A stretch of 14,848 nucleotides of DNA from Spirochaetaceae bacterium (GTDB taxonomy: Bacteria > Spirochaetota > Spirochaetia > Treponematales > Breznakiellaceae), in contig JAIRPU010000067.1 of assembly GCA_031256815.1 (NCBI GenBank), positions 1 to 14,848 on the forward strand, given 5' to 3'. A program made the position numbers and the translations under genes. Shown in pieces: positions 1-5,911 of the stretch. The notes under the pieces were generated by a model. That model was not told the DNA's origin. It made no database searches and worked only from the letters and a program-made list of their open reading frames with translations. Numbering within the stretch: position 1 is the first letter of the stretch; each line of letters starts with the position of its first letter.

Positions 1-112
1 TGAAAACGCGTACCGGTTTGCCTTAAAGAACGGTTTTTTTGTGATAATACCTGCCGGGGACACATTCAACATCATAGCGCCGTCCGGCGAATATAGCCCG
101 CGTGAATGGTAG
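1..112 (+). CDS. C-terminal end of a PD-(D/E)XK-like coiled-coil protein (partial, cut by left edge)
   Basis: An open frame enters from the left edge and stops at TAG 110-112. Its 36 residues end in GEYSPREW and match the end of the complete protein on the opposite strand at 310-972, apart from one change (Ala for Val in ENAY/ENVY). At DNA level only positions 9, 52 and 94 differ between the two copies, all C/T differences, two of them silent. It is therefore the 3' end of a second, convergent copy of that gene. The catalytic part lies outside the window, so whether this copy is intact cannot be judged. Confidence 0.75.
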   Translation, partial: ENAYRFALKNGFFVIIPAGDTFNIIAPSGEYSPREW

Positions 113-132
113 CGGGGGCTGCCGGTGGGTGT

Positions 133-290
133 GGCGCGGTGACTGCGTGTTGCCCCTGCCTGCGCAGAGGCGCAGGCAGGGGCATTAGGTGGGAACGGCG
201 GTATGCTTTGCGTGCAAAGCATACCGCCGCTCCCAACTCACGCCCCGCCCTGCGCAACGCGCAGGGCGGGGGCAACGCGCAGATGCCGCG
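133..290. repeat. Two head-to-head copies of a GC-rich hairpin repeat unit
   Basis: Three strong stem-loops fill the space between the convergent genes. The first pairs 151-165 with 170-184 (15 bp, loop AGAG). The second pairs 196-210 with 215-229 (15 bp, loop CGTG) and extends past one mismatch to 190-235. The third pairs 243-255 with 259-271 (13 bp, loop AAC). Reading outward from the central loop, each side gives CAAAGCATACCGCCG, a linker of the type TCCCACCTAATG or TCCCAACTCACG, a GC hairpin, then GCAAC. This is the same unit seen at 1457-1545 and 1615-1700. The hairpins could also act as a two-way transcription terminator for the convergent genes, although no T-run follows. Confidence 0.75.
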
Positions 291-309
291 CCACATCCAT
301 ACCGCGCTG

Positions 310-972
310 CTACCATTCACGCGGGCTGTATTCGCCGGACGGCGCTATGATGTTGAATGTGTCCCCGGCGGGTATTATCACAAAAAAACCGTTCTTTAAG
401 GCAAACCGGTACACGTTTTCATTTACCACCATTCCCGCTACTGCGCCAAGGTATTTTCGCTTGTCCCCATGCAAATCGGCGTATTTTCTCATCTTTCCCA
501 TACGCTTTATATGATACTTTATGTCTTCTATAGACGGCTTCGATTTTACTTCGACTATCATTACTTTGTCGCCATTTTCCAAAATAAAATCGGCTTCGGA
601 GATTATGTTGTTTTCTTCGTCTTTTATCGTGGTATCCTGATGTACTTTTGTAAACTTAAAACCGAGTTCCTTAAATTTGCTTATAAGATTGGGTTTGACC
701 ATACACTCAATCATTTCACCGAATCTGCCGCCGAGTTTGCCCAACTGTTTTTCAAGTTCCGCATGGCGTTTGTCGGCTTCTATCTTCTGTTGTTTAAACA
801 GTTTTTCGGTTTCTGCTTGCCGTTTTTCGGCCTCCGCTTGCCGTTTGTCGGCTTCCCGCTGGGCTTCCCGTTGAGCTTCCCTGAGTTCTTTCATGCCCTG
901 GATATTTTCCTCGACAATTGCCCAAACCTCGTCAAAACTGAGATTTTTGTTTTTTCTTTCCGCTAATGTCAT
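310..972 (-). CDS. Coiled-coil PD-(D/E)XK nuclease-like protein (DUF3782-like)
   Basis: A 220-residue protein if started at ATG 970-972. The complement of CCTCT 980-984 supplies an AGAGG ribosome site 7 bases upstream of that ATG, whereas the GTG two codons earlier would be only 1 base from it. Residues 25-80 are a charged coiled coil with repeated REAQREAQREADKRQAE-type heptads. Residues 84-190 resemble the PD-(D/E)XK fold: GEMIE (about 86-90), a metal-binding Asp in SEADFILENG (D128), then EVK (E141, K143). I recognise it as similar to DUF3782-type proteins that occur in several copies in some bacteria; catalysis and substrate are unproven. It is a near-identical convergent copy of the gene entering at 1-112 and is bracketed by hairpin arrays on both sides. 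A restriction-like or Rpn-like DNA-processing role is inference only. Confidence 0.7.
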   Translation of the reverse strand: MTLAERKNKNLSFDEVWAIVEENIQGMKELREAQREAQREADKRQAEAEKRQAETEKLFKQQKIEADKRHAELEKQLGKLGGRFGEMIECMVKPNLISKFKELGFKFTKVHQDTTIKDEENNIISEADFILENGDKVMIVEVKSKPSIEDIKYHIKRMGKMRKYADLHGDKRKYLGAVAGMVVNENVYRFALKNGFFVIIPAGDTFNIIAPSGEYSPREW

Positions 973-989
973 AATCACACCTCTAATAA

Positions 990-995
990 ATTATA
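990..995 (-). promoter_or_regulatory. Candidate -10 box for the PD-(D/E)XK-like gene
   Basis: The complement of 990-995 is a perfect TATAAT placed 17 bases before the ATG at 972, followed by the AGAGG ribosome site. This would give an mRNA leader of about 10 bases. No good -35 hexamer lies at the usual distance, so the call rests on the -10 alone. Confidence 0.35.
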
Positions 996-1456
996 CGATA
1001 TTAATATTTGGAATACCATACTTATATAAGGCGTTGACCATGCGTTTTGATTCAAATTGTTTGACGATTTTGCCGTCAGGCTGCGCGCAGGGCTGCCTTA
1101 TCGCAACCGTCCGCTCTGCGCATCGCGCAGGCCCGGGCAAACCACAGCCCGCGCCCGCGCAGCGGGCGCGGCATTGCAAACGTGCAAGCGATTTAAGCGG
1201 AAAGCGCGGTTTTTACCTCAGGCGCGTGTGCCCGCCGACAAAAGCGCAAAACGCTTTTGTCGGCCTGTGTAAAAGCCGCGCCCCGGCCTGCGCAGGCCAC
1301 GGGAACAACGGTCGCCACACCGCAGGTGCGGTGTGGCGGCTCCGGCGGACGGTCGGCTGGCTTCCGGTTGAGGCCGCGCGAAGCGCGGCTGGTCGCTATG
1401 CCCTGCAAAAGCGCAAGCACTTTTGCAGGCAGCTTCGCAGGCGGCGGTTTTGCGTG

Positions 1457-1545
1457 CAAAGCATACCGCCGCTTCCACCTAATGCCACGACCTGCGCAGG
1501 CCGCGCGGAACAACGTTGGCCACACCGCAGACGCGGTGTGGCCGC
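1457..1545 (+). repeat. Copy of the hairpin repeat unit
   Basis: This copy reads GCAAAGCATACCGCCGC, linker TTCCACCTAATGCCACGA, GC stem CCTGCGCAGG, linker GGAACAACG, then a hairpin with CCACACCGC arms and loop AGAC. The opposite-strand copy near 133-210 shares the rare linker CCTAATGCC. The CCACACCGC hairpin also occurs at 1314-1337 with a different loop (AGGT). Confidence 0.65.
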
Positions 1546-1614
1546 GCAGCGGACGGCTCAGCCGGAAAAGCGCGGAGCGCTTTTCCGGCTGCCTGAGTTT
1601 GCCGCCGCAGGCGG

Positions 1615-1700
1615 CAAAGCATAACACAGCTTCCACCTCACGTCCCTGCCCTACGCTTCGCGCAGGGCAGGGACAACGCGAAGCGGCGCGGCCACAGCCA
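1615..1700 (+). repeat. Diverged copy of the hairpin repeat unit
   Basis: It reads CAAAGCATAACACAG, linker CTTCCACCTCACG, hairpin with arms GTCCCTGCCCT and AGGGCAGGGAC, then AACGCG and CGGCCACAGCC. The first hairpin element has lost its GCCGC arm, but linker and following stem keep the order seen at 215-290 and 1457-1545. Confidence 0.6.
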
Positions 1701-1801
1701 ACCCAAGCGCGGCTGATCGATCTGCTCCTGCTTTATATATCCTTGTTATATGTGGAAACGCACTCAATAGTTTTGAAAATTAAGTTAGCTTATAAAGAAT
1801 T

Positions 1802-2341
1802 TTATTTCTTATATCTTTCTGCTATATTTCTATATATTATAGGAATATATTTATTCATAATCGGATCATTTTTTTCCTGGTTTCTATCATGGTCATAAAA
1901 ATCTGAAAATGGTCTTTTATCATCTATAAAGTCAGCTTTGCCTCTTTGGCGTTTTCTAAGAAATTCCTCATACGATTTAGTAAAATAATGATTTATTCTT
2001 AGTTTGTTAAATACGCCATAAGAATATGGTGTCGATTCTATTTTCTTTTTATCTGTATTTACACAAAATTTTCGAATTACGTATGCGGCATAATGAACAT
2101 GACAAACGGACAGTGTATATCTTGGATTTACTATTGTTTTTATACATGTATCCTTATTAAAGTCATTTTCGTGGTCTTTAAACCTCTCAATTACAAGACC
2201 ATCTTTTTTAATCCGCTGACCGCCGCTTCCATACATCATCCAATTAATACCCAATCCGCCGTAACCTTCAAATTCTTTAAGTATAGATGAAACAGTTTCC
2301 ATTAAGACTGGAACTATAAATTCATCGCAATCAATATTAAC
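1802..2341 (-). pseudogene. Remnant of a family 92 glycosyltransferase (5' half missing)
   Basis: The complement strand encodes about 180 residues that match the C-terminal half of GT92 (formerly DUF23) glycosyltransferases. They start with VVNIDCDEFIVPV, which holds the DxD-type nucleotide-sugar/metal motif. Then follow EGYGGLGINWMMYGSGG, DGLVIERF, a VNPR motif, INHYFTKSYEEFLRKRQRG and a final FYDHDRN segment, ending at TAA 1802-1804. Nothing of the N-terminal half is present: the frame runs into a TAA at 2369-2371 and resemblance stops near 2341, where a repressor gene on the other strand begins. ATG 2300-2302 could serve as an internal start but would drop the DxD motif. The intact enzyme would add sugars to a surface glycan; this piece is very probably inactive. 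Its AT-rich composition differs from the flanking repeats. Confidence 0.7.
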
Positions 2342-2683
2342 GACAGGCTCAAACAGGCCAGGCTTACCTTAAAACTCTCTCAAAGGGCCTTTTCCAAAGG
2401 TATTTTCCTTAAAAGCGGAGGCTACTACGGGGATATTGAAACTCACAGAAATGAAGTCAATGAACGTGTCATAGAGTTGGTTTGCAGTGTTTACGGGGTA
2501 AATAAGATATGGCTCAAGACGGGCAAAGGGGCGATGTTTGACAGAAAAATAGACGGCCAGCTTGAGGAAATGACGGTTTTATTCAATCAGTTGAATCCCC
2601 ATTTCAAGGGGTATGTGTTAACCCAGATAAAGCATTTGATAAAGCTTCAAAATATAAAAGACGGAGATAAGCCGCTATTGTAA
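2342..2683 (+). pseudogene. XRE-type helix-turn-helix repressor lacking its start codon
   Basis: About 113 residues are readable, from DRLKQARLTLKLSQRAFSKG through GYYGDIETHRNEVNERVIEL and VCSVYGVNKIWLKTGKGAMF to a helical tail ending in KPLL and TAA 2681-2683. This is the usual layout of a small XRE regulator: helix-turn-helix in the first 55 residues, then a conserved W-L-x-T-G-x-G-x-M-F end, then a short C-terminal extension. Family members normally begin only a few residues before the first helix. Here the frame has no ATG, GTG or TTG upstream before a stop at 2303-2305, so the first codons were lost at the junction with the glycosyltransferase remnant. An ATT at 2336-2338 is a poor alternative. 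TTG 2477 would give only the C-terminal 68 residues without DNA-binding helices. Confidence 0.65.
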
Positions 2684-2779
2684 GGAATTAGTAGAGTTTA
2701 TTTAAAATTTGACAGCTACTAGCGCATTATGAAGAAAAACCTTATGATTTTTTTCGTAAATCCGATAAATGGATAGGAT

Positions 2780-5242
2780 ATGTCCAGTAGGAAGTTTATT
2801 GTGTGTGTAATAAATACCAAAAAACTAATAGCAATAACCATTATGATTTTGGCAACGGGAACGGCTGTCTTCGCCTCCGGTGCAAACGACCCGGTAATAG
2901 GCGTAATTACCGTTGGCGATAACGCAAGACAGGTTAACTTTAACTGGAACCGTGTAAAAAACCCGGAACGCGCCCGCTACGGGCTTTATCGCGCAAACCG
3001 CGCCGACCAGACTTTCGAGCTTGTAAAAGAAGTAAATATTATTGACGCCAAAGTCGTTGATGAAAACCTTGTTCCGCCTCTCACCAACTATTTCTATTTT
3101 GTGCATCATGTTGAACTTGGGCAATCTCTTGACGCGCCCATAGCGCTGCGGGACGGCAGACGTATTACAGACGCCGAAATTGCCGCTCAACACGAAACCA
3201 TTCCGCTGAATTTACGAGGCGGCGATTTTGACGGATACGGCACAAACGCCGGTATGACGTCAGGCGCGAATCAAAAACGCGCATCTATGCTTGCGGACGG
3301 TATATATCTTGGAATTGCGTTTTTTTCGGATAAAGTTGACGCGCCTGCGGCGTTAATCCCGCTTGACCCTTCCGGCAGAAGAGAAGCGCTGGAACGGCTT
3401 AATGTGAGCTTTTCTCCCTCCAGAACTACAGGAACGGCGCTTTACTATGCCGAACATACCGTTATTGAAAACTTAGCTTCGCTTGAAAAAATGGGATATT
3501 TGCCGCAAAATATTGATTCTGTAAACATTATTACGTTTACAGACGGACTCGACACCGCTTCAACCGATATTGCGCTGCCCGCCATCGCCGGAAATGTAAG
3601 TTTTGCCGGTAAACAAAGCGCTTCTTATATGAATTATATCAGCCAGCAGCTTCGTTCACGCCGCATTGCCGGAAAAAAGATTGATTCATGGGCGATTGGG
3701 GTTCCCGGACGTGATGTAATTTCTGAATATGATTTCGCAAAAACGCTGGAATCCATAGCCAGTTCGCCTGAACACGTCTTTCAATTGAATAACCTCTCTC
3801 AAATTGAAGAAAGGCTTAACATCATTGCAAATGAGCTTAATCTCTGGACGCCCGTTGTTAATTTTACTTTTACCGCTCCGGCATATTCTATTGGAACCCT
3901 TGTCCGGCTTACCTTTGACGAAAATTATTCGTCAGCGGAAGGAGCGGCGCGGTATATTGAAGGCAGAATAAGCTACGATGCGTCAAAACCAAATTCCGGT
4001 TATTCGCTTAGCGCTCTTACAGCCAATGGGATTAAGCTTTCTTCTCGACATTCAATAGAGGGCCGGCGGACGGCGGATGGCATTGAGTATGCCCTTATAT
4101 TAAACGAAAATATTAATGAATCGGCTGTTAAGCAATGGTATCTTCAAACCGGATATAATGAATGGCTTTTAAACAGTGAATTTAAGACACGTAAAATAAA
4201 TGATTTTACAAGCGCAAGAAGGTCATCGATTATATATCTTGTACTCGATTGTTCCTCTTCGTTAAGCGAATCTCAAATTGCCGATGTTAAGCGTTCGGTA
4301 ACAGGTTTTATTGAACGGCTTTACAGCACCGCTTCCGGCGAAAGAAGTTTCCATGAAAACCCGCCGTTAATTGCCGATAAAAAGACCTTTCCGCAAAATC
4401 CGCCGGCAGCATCCGCGTGGCAGGGAAGCGGCGAAGCGGAATTAAATAAAACACAAACAGCCACGCCGCCTGTAAACAATCCGCCTCAATATAACGAACC
4501 TGCGCCGCAGTATACGCCGCCTTCGGCGCAGTATCAGAGTTCGCAGCAGTATCAGCCGCAAACACCGCAGCGCGCGCCGCATTTTAATTACGCCGAAGGC
4601 GCGCAGAATCAAGCGCAGATTACTATAGACATTTATGACAAGCCTCAAACAGCAGCGCCGCAAAATCAGGCATGGAACTCCACGCCGCAATATGCGCCGC
4701 CTGCCGCGCAGTACCAGTCTCAACCGCAGTATACTCCGCCTGCGCAGTATCAAACCCCGCAGTATGCGCCGCCACAGGCTCAGTATCAGACTCCACAGCA
4801 GTATCAGACTCCGCAGCAGTATCAGCCGCAACAATATTCGCCGCCTGCCGCGCAGTACCAGTCTCCGCCGCAGTATACTCCGCCTGCGCAGTATCAAACC
4901 CCGCAGTATGCGCCGCCTGTAGCGCAGTACGTGCTGCCCCCTCCCGCAACTAAAACTATGCTATTTGTGCCTGCGCCTACAATAAATCTAAACGAACCTT
5001 ACTCAGGTTTTTGGGTGCAGGTTGGTTCATATACAGATATTCGCTATGCCCAGGACAGCTGGCGAAAATTGTTTCTTTCTAATTGCGTAAACACCGAAAT
5101 TTTTGGAAAAGTTCTTAACGGCATCATGTACTACAGAGTTAAAGTCGGCCCTTACCAGGACCGTAATGACGCTGTTTCGGCGCTTAACGTTATAAACGCC
5201 GCAAACATCGGGTTTAACGATGCTTTTATTGTACGCCAATAA
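2780..5242 (+). CDS. Secreted FN3-like / von Willebrand A / Pro-Gln-rich / SPOR-domain envelope protein
   Basis: An 820-residue exported protein. Residues 1-33 form a signal peptide with a probable signal peptidase I site near AVFA-SG. Residues 40-112 look like a fibronectin III-type sheet. Residues 170-370 resemble a von Willebrand A fold, with a Thr site in TTGTALYYAE and ITFTDGLD (D255). A metal-binding DxSxS motif appears only far downstream (LVLDCSSSLS, D490/S492/S494). Residues 565-722 are low-complexity PQY/PP repeats, and 743-818 are a SPOR domain starting FWVQVGSY, a fold known to bind denuded peptidoglycan at division sites. A role in septal or cell-wall binding is inferred. The start is uncertain: AGGA is 1 base from ATG 2780, while AGGA 2789-2792 is 8 bases from an in-frame GTG at 2801. 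The stop TAA directly abuts the coaE start, so the two are co-transcribed. Confidence 0.75.
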   Translation: MSSRKFIVCVINTKKLIAITIMILATGTAVFASGANDPVIGVITVGDNARQVNFNWNRVKNPERARYGLYRANRADQTFELVKEVNIIDAKVVDENLVPPLTNYFYFVHHVELGQSLDAPIALRDGRRITDAEIAAQHETIPLNLRGGDFDGYGTNAGMTSGANQKRASMLADGIYLGIAFFSDKVDAPAALIPLDPSGRREALERLNVSFSPSRTTGTALYYAEHTVIENLASLEKMGYLPQNIDSVNIITFTDGLDTASTDIALPAIAGNVSFAGKQSASYMNYISQQLRSRRIAGKKIDSWAIGVPGRDVISEYDFAKTLESIASSPEHVFQLNNLSQIEERLNIIANELNLWTPVVNFTFTAPAYSIGTLVRLTFDENYSSAEGAARYIEGRISYDASKPNSGYSLSALTANGIKLSSRHSIEGRRTADGIEYALILNENINESAVKQWYLQTGYNEWLLNSEFKTRKINDFTSARRSSIIYLVLDCSSSLSESQIADVKRSVTGFIERLYSTASGERSFHENPPLIADKKTFPQNPPAASAWQGSGEAELNKTQTATPPVNNPPQYNEPAPQYTPPSAQYQSSQQYQPQTPQRAPHFNYAEGAQNQAQITIDIYDKPQTAAPQNQAWNSTPQYAPPAAQYQSQPQYTPPAQYQTPQYAPPQAQYQTPQQYQTPQQYQPQQYSPPAAQYQSPPQYTPPAQYQTPQYAPPVAQYVLPPPATKTMLFVPAPTINLNEPYSGFWVQVGSYTDIRYAQDSWRKLFLSNCVNTEIFGKVLNGIMYYRVKVGPYQDRNDAVSALNVINAANIGFNDAFIVRQ
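4697..4773 (+). repeat. 77-base in-frame direct repeat, first copy
   Basis: Bases 4697-4773 recur at 4841-4917, offset 144 bases (48 codons), with only two mismatches (CAA against CCG at 4721-4723/4865-4867). It lies in the Pro/Gln/Tyr-rich linker of the SPOR protein and reflects a recent tandem expansion. Shorter CAGTATCAG(A/C)C units lie between the copies. Confidence 0.85.
4841..4917 (+). repeat. 77-base in-frame direct repeat, second copy
   Basis: Second copy of the 4697-4773 repeat (75 of 77 bases identical). The reading frame is kept because the offset is a multiple of three, so copy loss or gain would change linker length without breaking the SPOR domain. Confidence 0.85.
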
Positions 5243-5842
5243 ATGTTAATAGGTCTTACAGGACTCTGTTGCGCAGGTAAAAATTATATAGCCTCACTTT
5301 TGGAAACAAATGGATTTTCTGTACTCGATGTTGATAAGCTTGGACACAACGCGCTTGACGAAGCGGCAGATAGTGTCTTTGCGCGCTGGGGCAGCGTTGT
5401 TGCCGGCGAAGACGGGCGTGTGCTGCGCAAAAAGCTTGCGGAACTTGTATTTGGCAAACAAAGTGAACTTGCCGCGCTGGAAGCGATTGTTCATCCTGTA
5501 GTAAACCGTCATATAGAAATGTGGATAAATGAAGCGGCCGGCAAGACGCGGTTTATAAACGCGGCGCTGCTCCATAAATGCGAGGCCGTAAAAAAACTTG
5601 ACGCTGTAATTGTTGTTAAAGCGCCATTTATCTTGCGCATTATTCGTGCAAAAAAACGCGATTCAATTTCGTTTTGCGCCATATTACGCCGTTTTATCGC
5701 GCAAAAATCTTTTTATAAACATTACAAACGCTTAAACAAACCGCTTTATTTTATAAACAATGGTTTTTTTAAACGCTCCCTCTGCCGCAGCCTGGACAAA
5801 CTTCTAATATCCATGCAGGCAAATAAAAAAACGGCTGCTTAA
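5243..5842 (+). CDS. coaE: Dephospho-CoA kinase, divergent
   Basis: 199 residues, the usual CoaE length. The enzyme phosphorylates the ribose 3'-hydroxyl of dephospho-CoA with ATP, the last step of CoA synthesis, in the cytoplasm. Visible features: N-terminal LIGLTG followed by a P-loop G7-LCCA-G12-K13-N14, VLDVDKLGH (about 27-35) at the DxD position, IVHPVVNRHI (about 82-91), and a lid region rich in Arg with RRFIAQ. The residue after the P-loop Lys is Asn instead of the usual Ser/Thr, and the glycines of the typical GGIGSGKS loop are replaced by LCCAGKN; I believe spirochaete relatives share this type. The ATG starts immediately after the TAA of the SPOR-domain gene, implying translational coupling. 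The C-terminus is basic. Assignment is by motif and length. Confidence 0.8.
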   Translation: MLIGLTGLCCAGKNYIASLLETNGFSVLDVDKLGHNALDEAADSVFARWGSVVAGEDGRVLRKKLAELVFGKQSELAALEAIVHPVVNRHIEMWINEAAGKTRFINAALLHKCEAVKKLDAVIVVKAPFILRIIRAKKRDSISFCAILRRFIAQKSFYKHYKRLNKPLYFINNGFFKRSLCRSLDKLLISMQANKKTAA

Positions 5843-5866
5843 AGCAGGATTATGTTTTTTCGCAGC

Positions 5867-5901
5867 GCGCCAAAACGCCGTCCGGTCAAGGCTTTTGGCG
5901 C
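5867..5901. terminator. Stem-loop between convergent coaE and the MEMO-family gene
   Basis: GCGCCAAAA at 5867-5875 pairs with TTTTGGCGC at 5893-5901, continuing after a bulged C with GCC/GGC (5877-5879/5890-5892), with a 10-base loop. Its place between two tail-to-tail genes suits a two-way terminator. Neither side has a clean U-tract directly after the stem, so efficiency is uncertain. Confidence 0.5.
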
Positions 5902-5911
5902 AGGCGGGCTT

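Larger units (their letters stand above)
1..424. repeat. Large inverted repeat (palindrome) containing the 3' ends of two convergent gene copies
   Basis: Bases 1-112 are the reverse complement of 310-424 with three mismatches. Similarity continues inward through the intergenic DNA: TGTGGCGCGG near 129-138 is matched on the other strand near 287-296, and CTGCGTGTTGCCCC near 143-156 is matched by CTGCGCGTTGCCCC on the other strand near 269-282. The centre is a hairpin loop at about 211-214. Each arm is at least 210 bases long and the left arm runs off the window, so the full palindrome may be much larger. An inverted-duplication assembly artefact is possible, but the mismatches argue for two real, slightly diverged copies. 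Confidence 0.8.
1081..1700. repeat. Dense array of about nine different perfect GC-rich hairpins
   Basis: The stretch between the PD-(D/E)XK-like gene and the glycosyltransferase remnant has no credible gene but is filled with stem-loops. The pairs are: 1149-1158/1162-1171 (10 bp), 1234-1246/1252-1264 (13 bp), 1285-1298 (self-complementary GGCCTGCGCAGGCC), 1314-1323/1328-1337 (10 bp), 1373-1379/1383-1389 (7 bp), 1402-1411/1420-1429 (10 bp), 1441-1448/1465-1472 (8 bp with an inner stem), 1518-1528/1533-1543 (11 bp), 1560-1573/1577-1590 (14 bp), 1598-1606/1610-1618 (9 bp) and 1642-1652/1664-1674 (11 bp). Stems differ in sequence yet pair perfectly, and short linkers such as CTTCCACCT and ACAACG recur between them. 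Long open frames through here are a by-product of high GC. Bases 979-1080 and 1701-1801 are AT-rich and show nothing else I can name. Confidence 0.8.

Noticed and set aside
991..1080. Possible gene tail on the - strand ending KYGIPNINIV
   Set aside because: About 25 residues look protein-like, but the frame merges into the hairpin array, has no start, and overlaps the -10 box of the next gene. It could be a remnant; too short to call.
1081..1700. CRISPR array
   Set aside because: The recurring pieces are palindromic stems of varying sequence and irregular spacing, not identical direct repeats with unique spacers, and no cas gene is present.
1081..1700. Insertion sequence or transposon
   Set aside because: No transposase frame, no terminal inverted repeats bounding a unit and no target duplication were seen.
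893..1898. Several long overlapping open frames on both strands through the hairpin region
   Set aside because: They follow from high GC content and palindromes, have no recognisable domains or plausible ribosome sites, and translate repeat units.
2709..2733. Promoter TTGACA with TATGAA for the SPOR-domain gene
   Set aside because: The spacing is only 13 bases, and no -10-like hexamer lies at 16-18 bases.
2729..2776. Short open frame starting MKKNLMIFF before the SPOR-domain gene
   Set aside because: Only 15 codons, no ribosome site, and it ends just before the next gene start.
4308..4953. Open frames in other phases across the Pro/Gln repeat tract
   Set aside because: They are shadows of a codon-periodic repeat inside the SPOR-domain gene, giving Arg/Leu- or Ala-rich nonsense.
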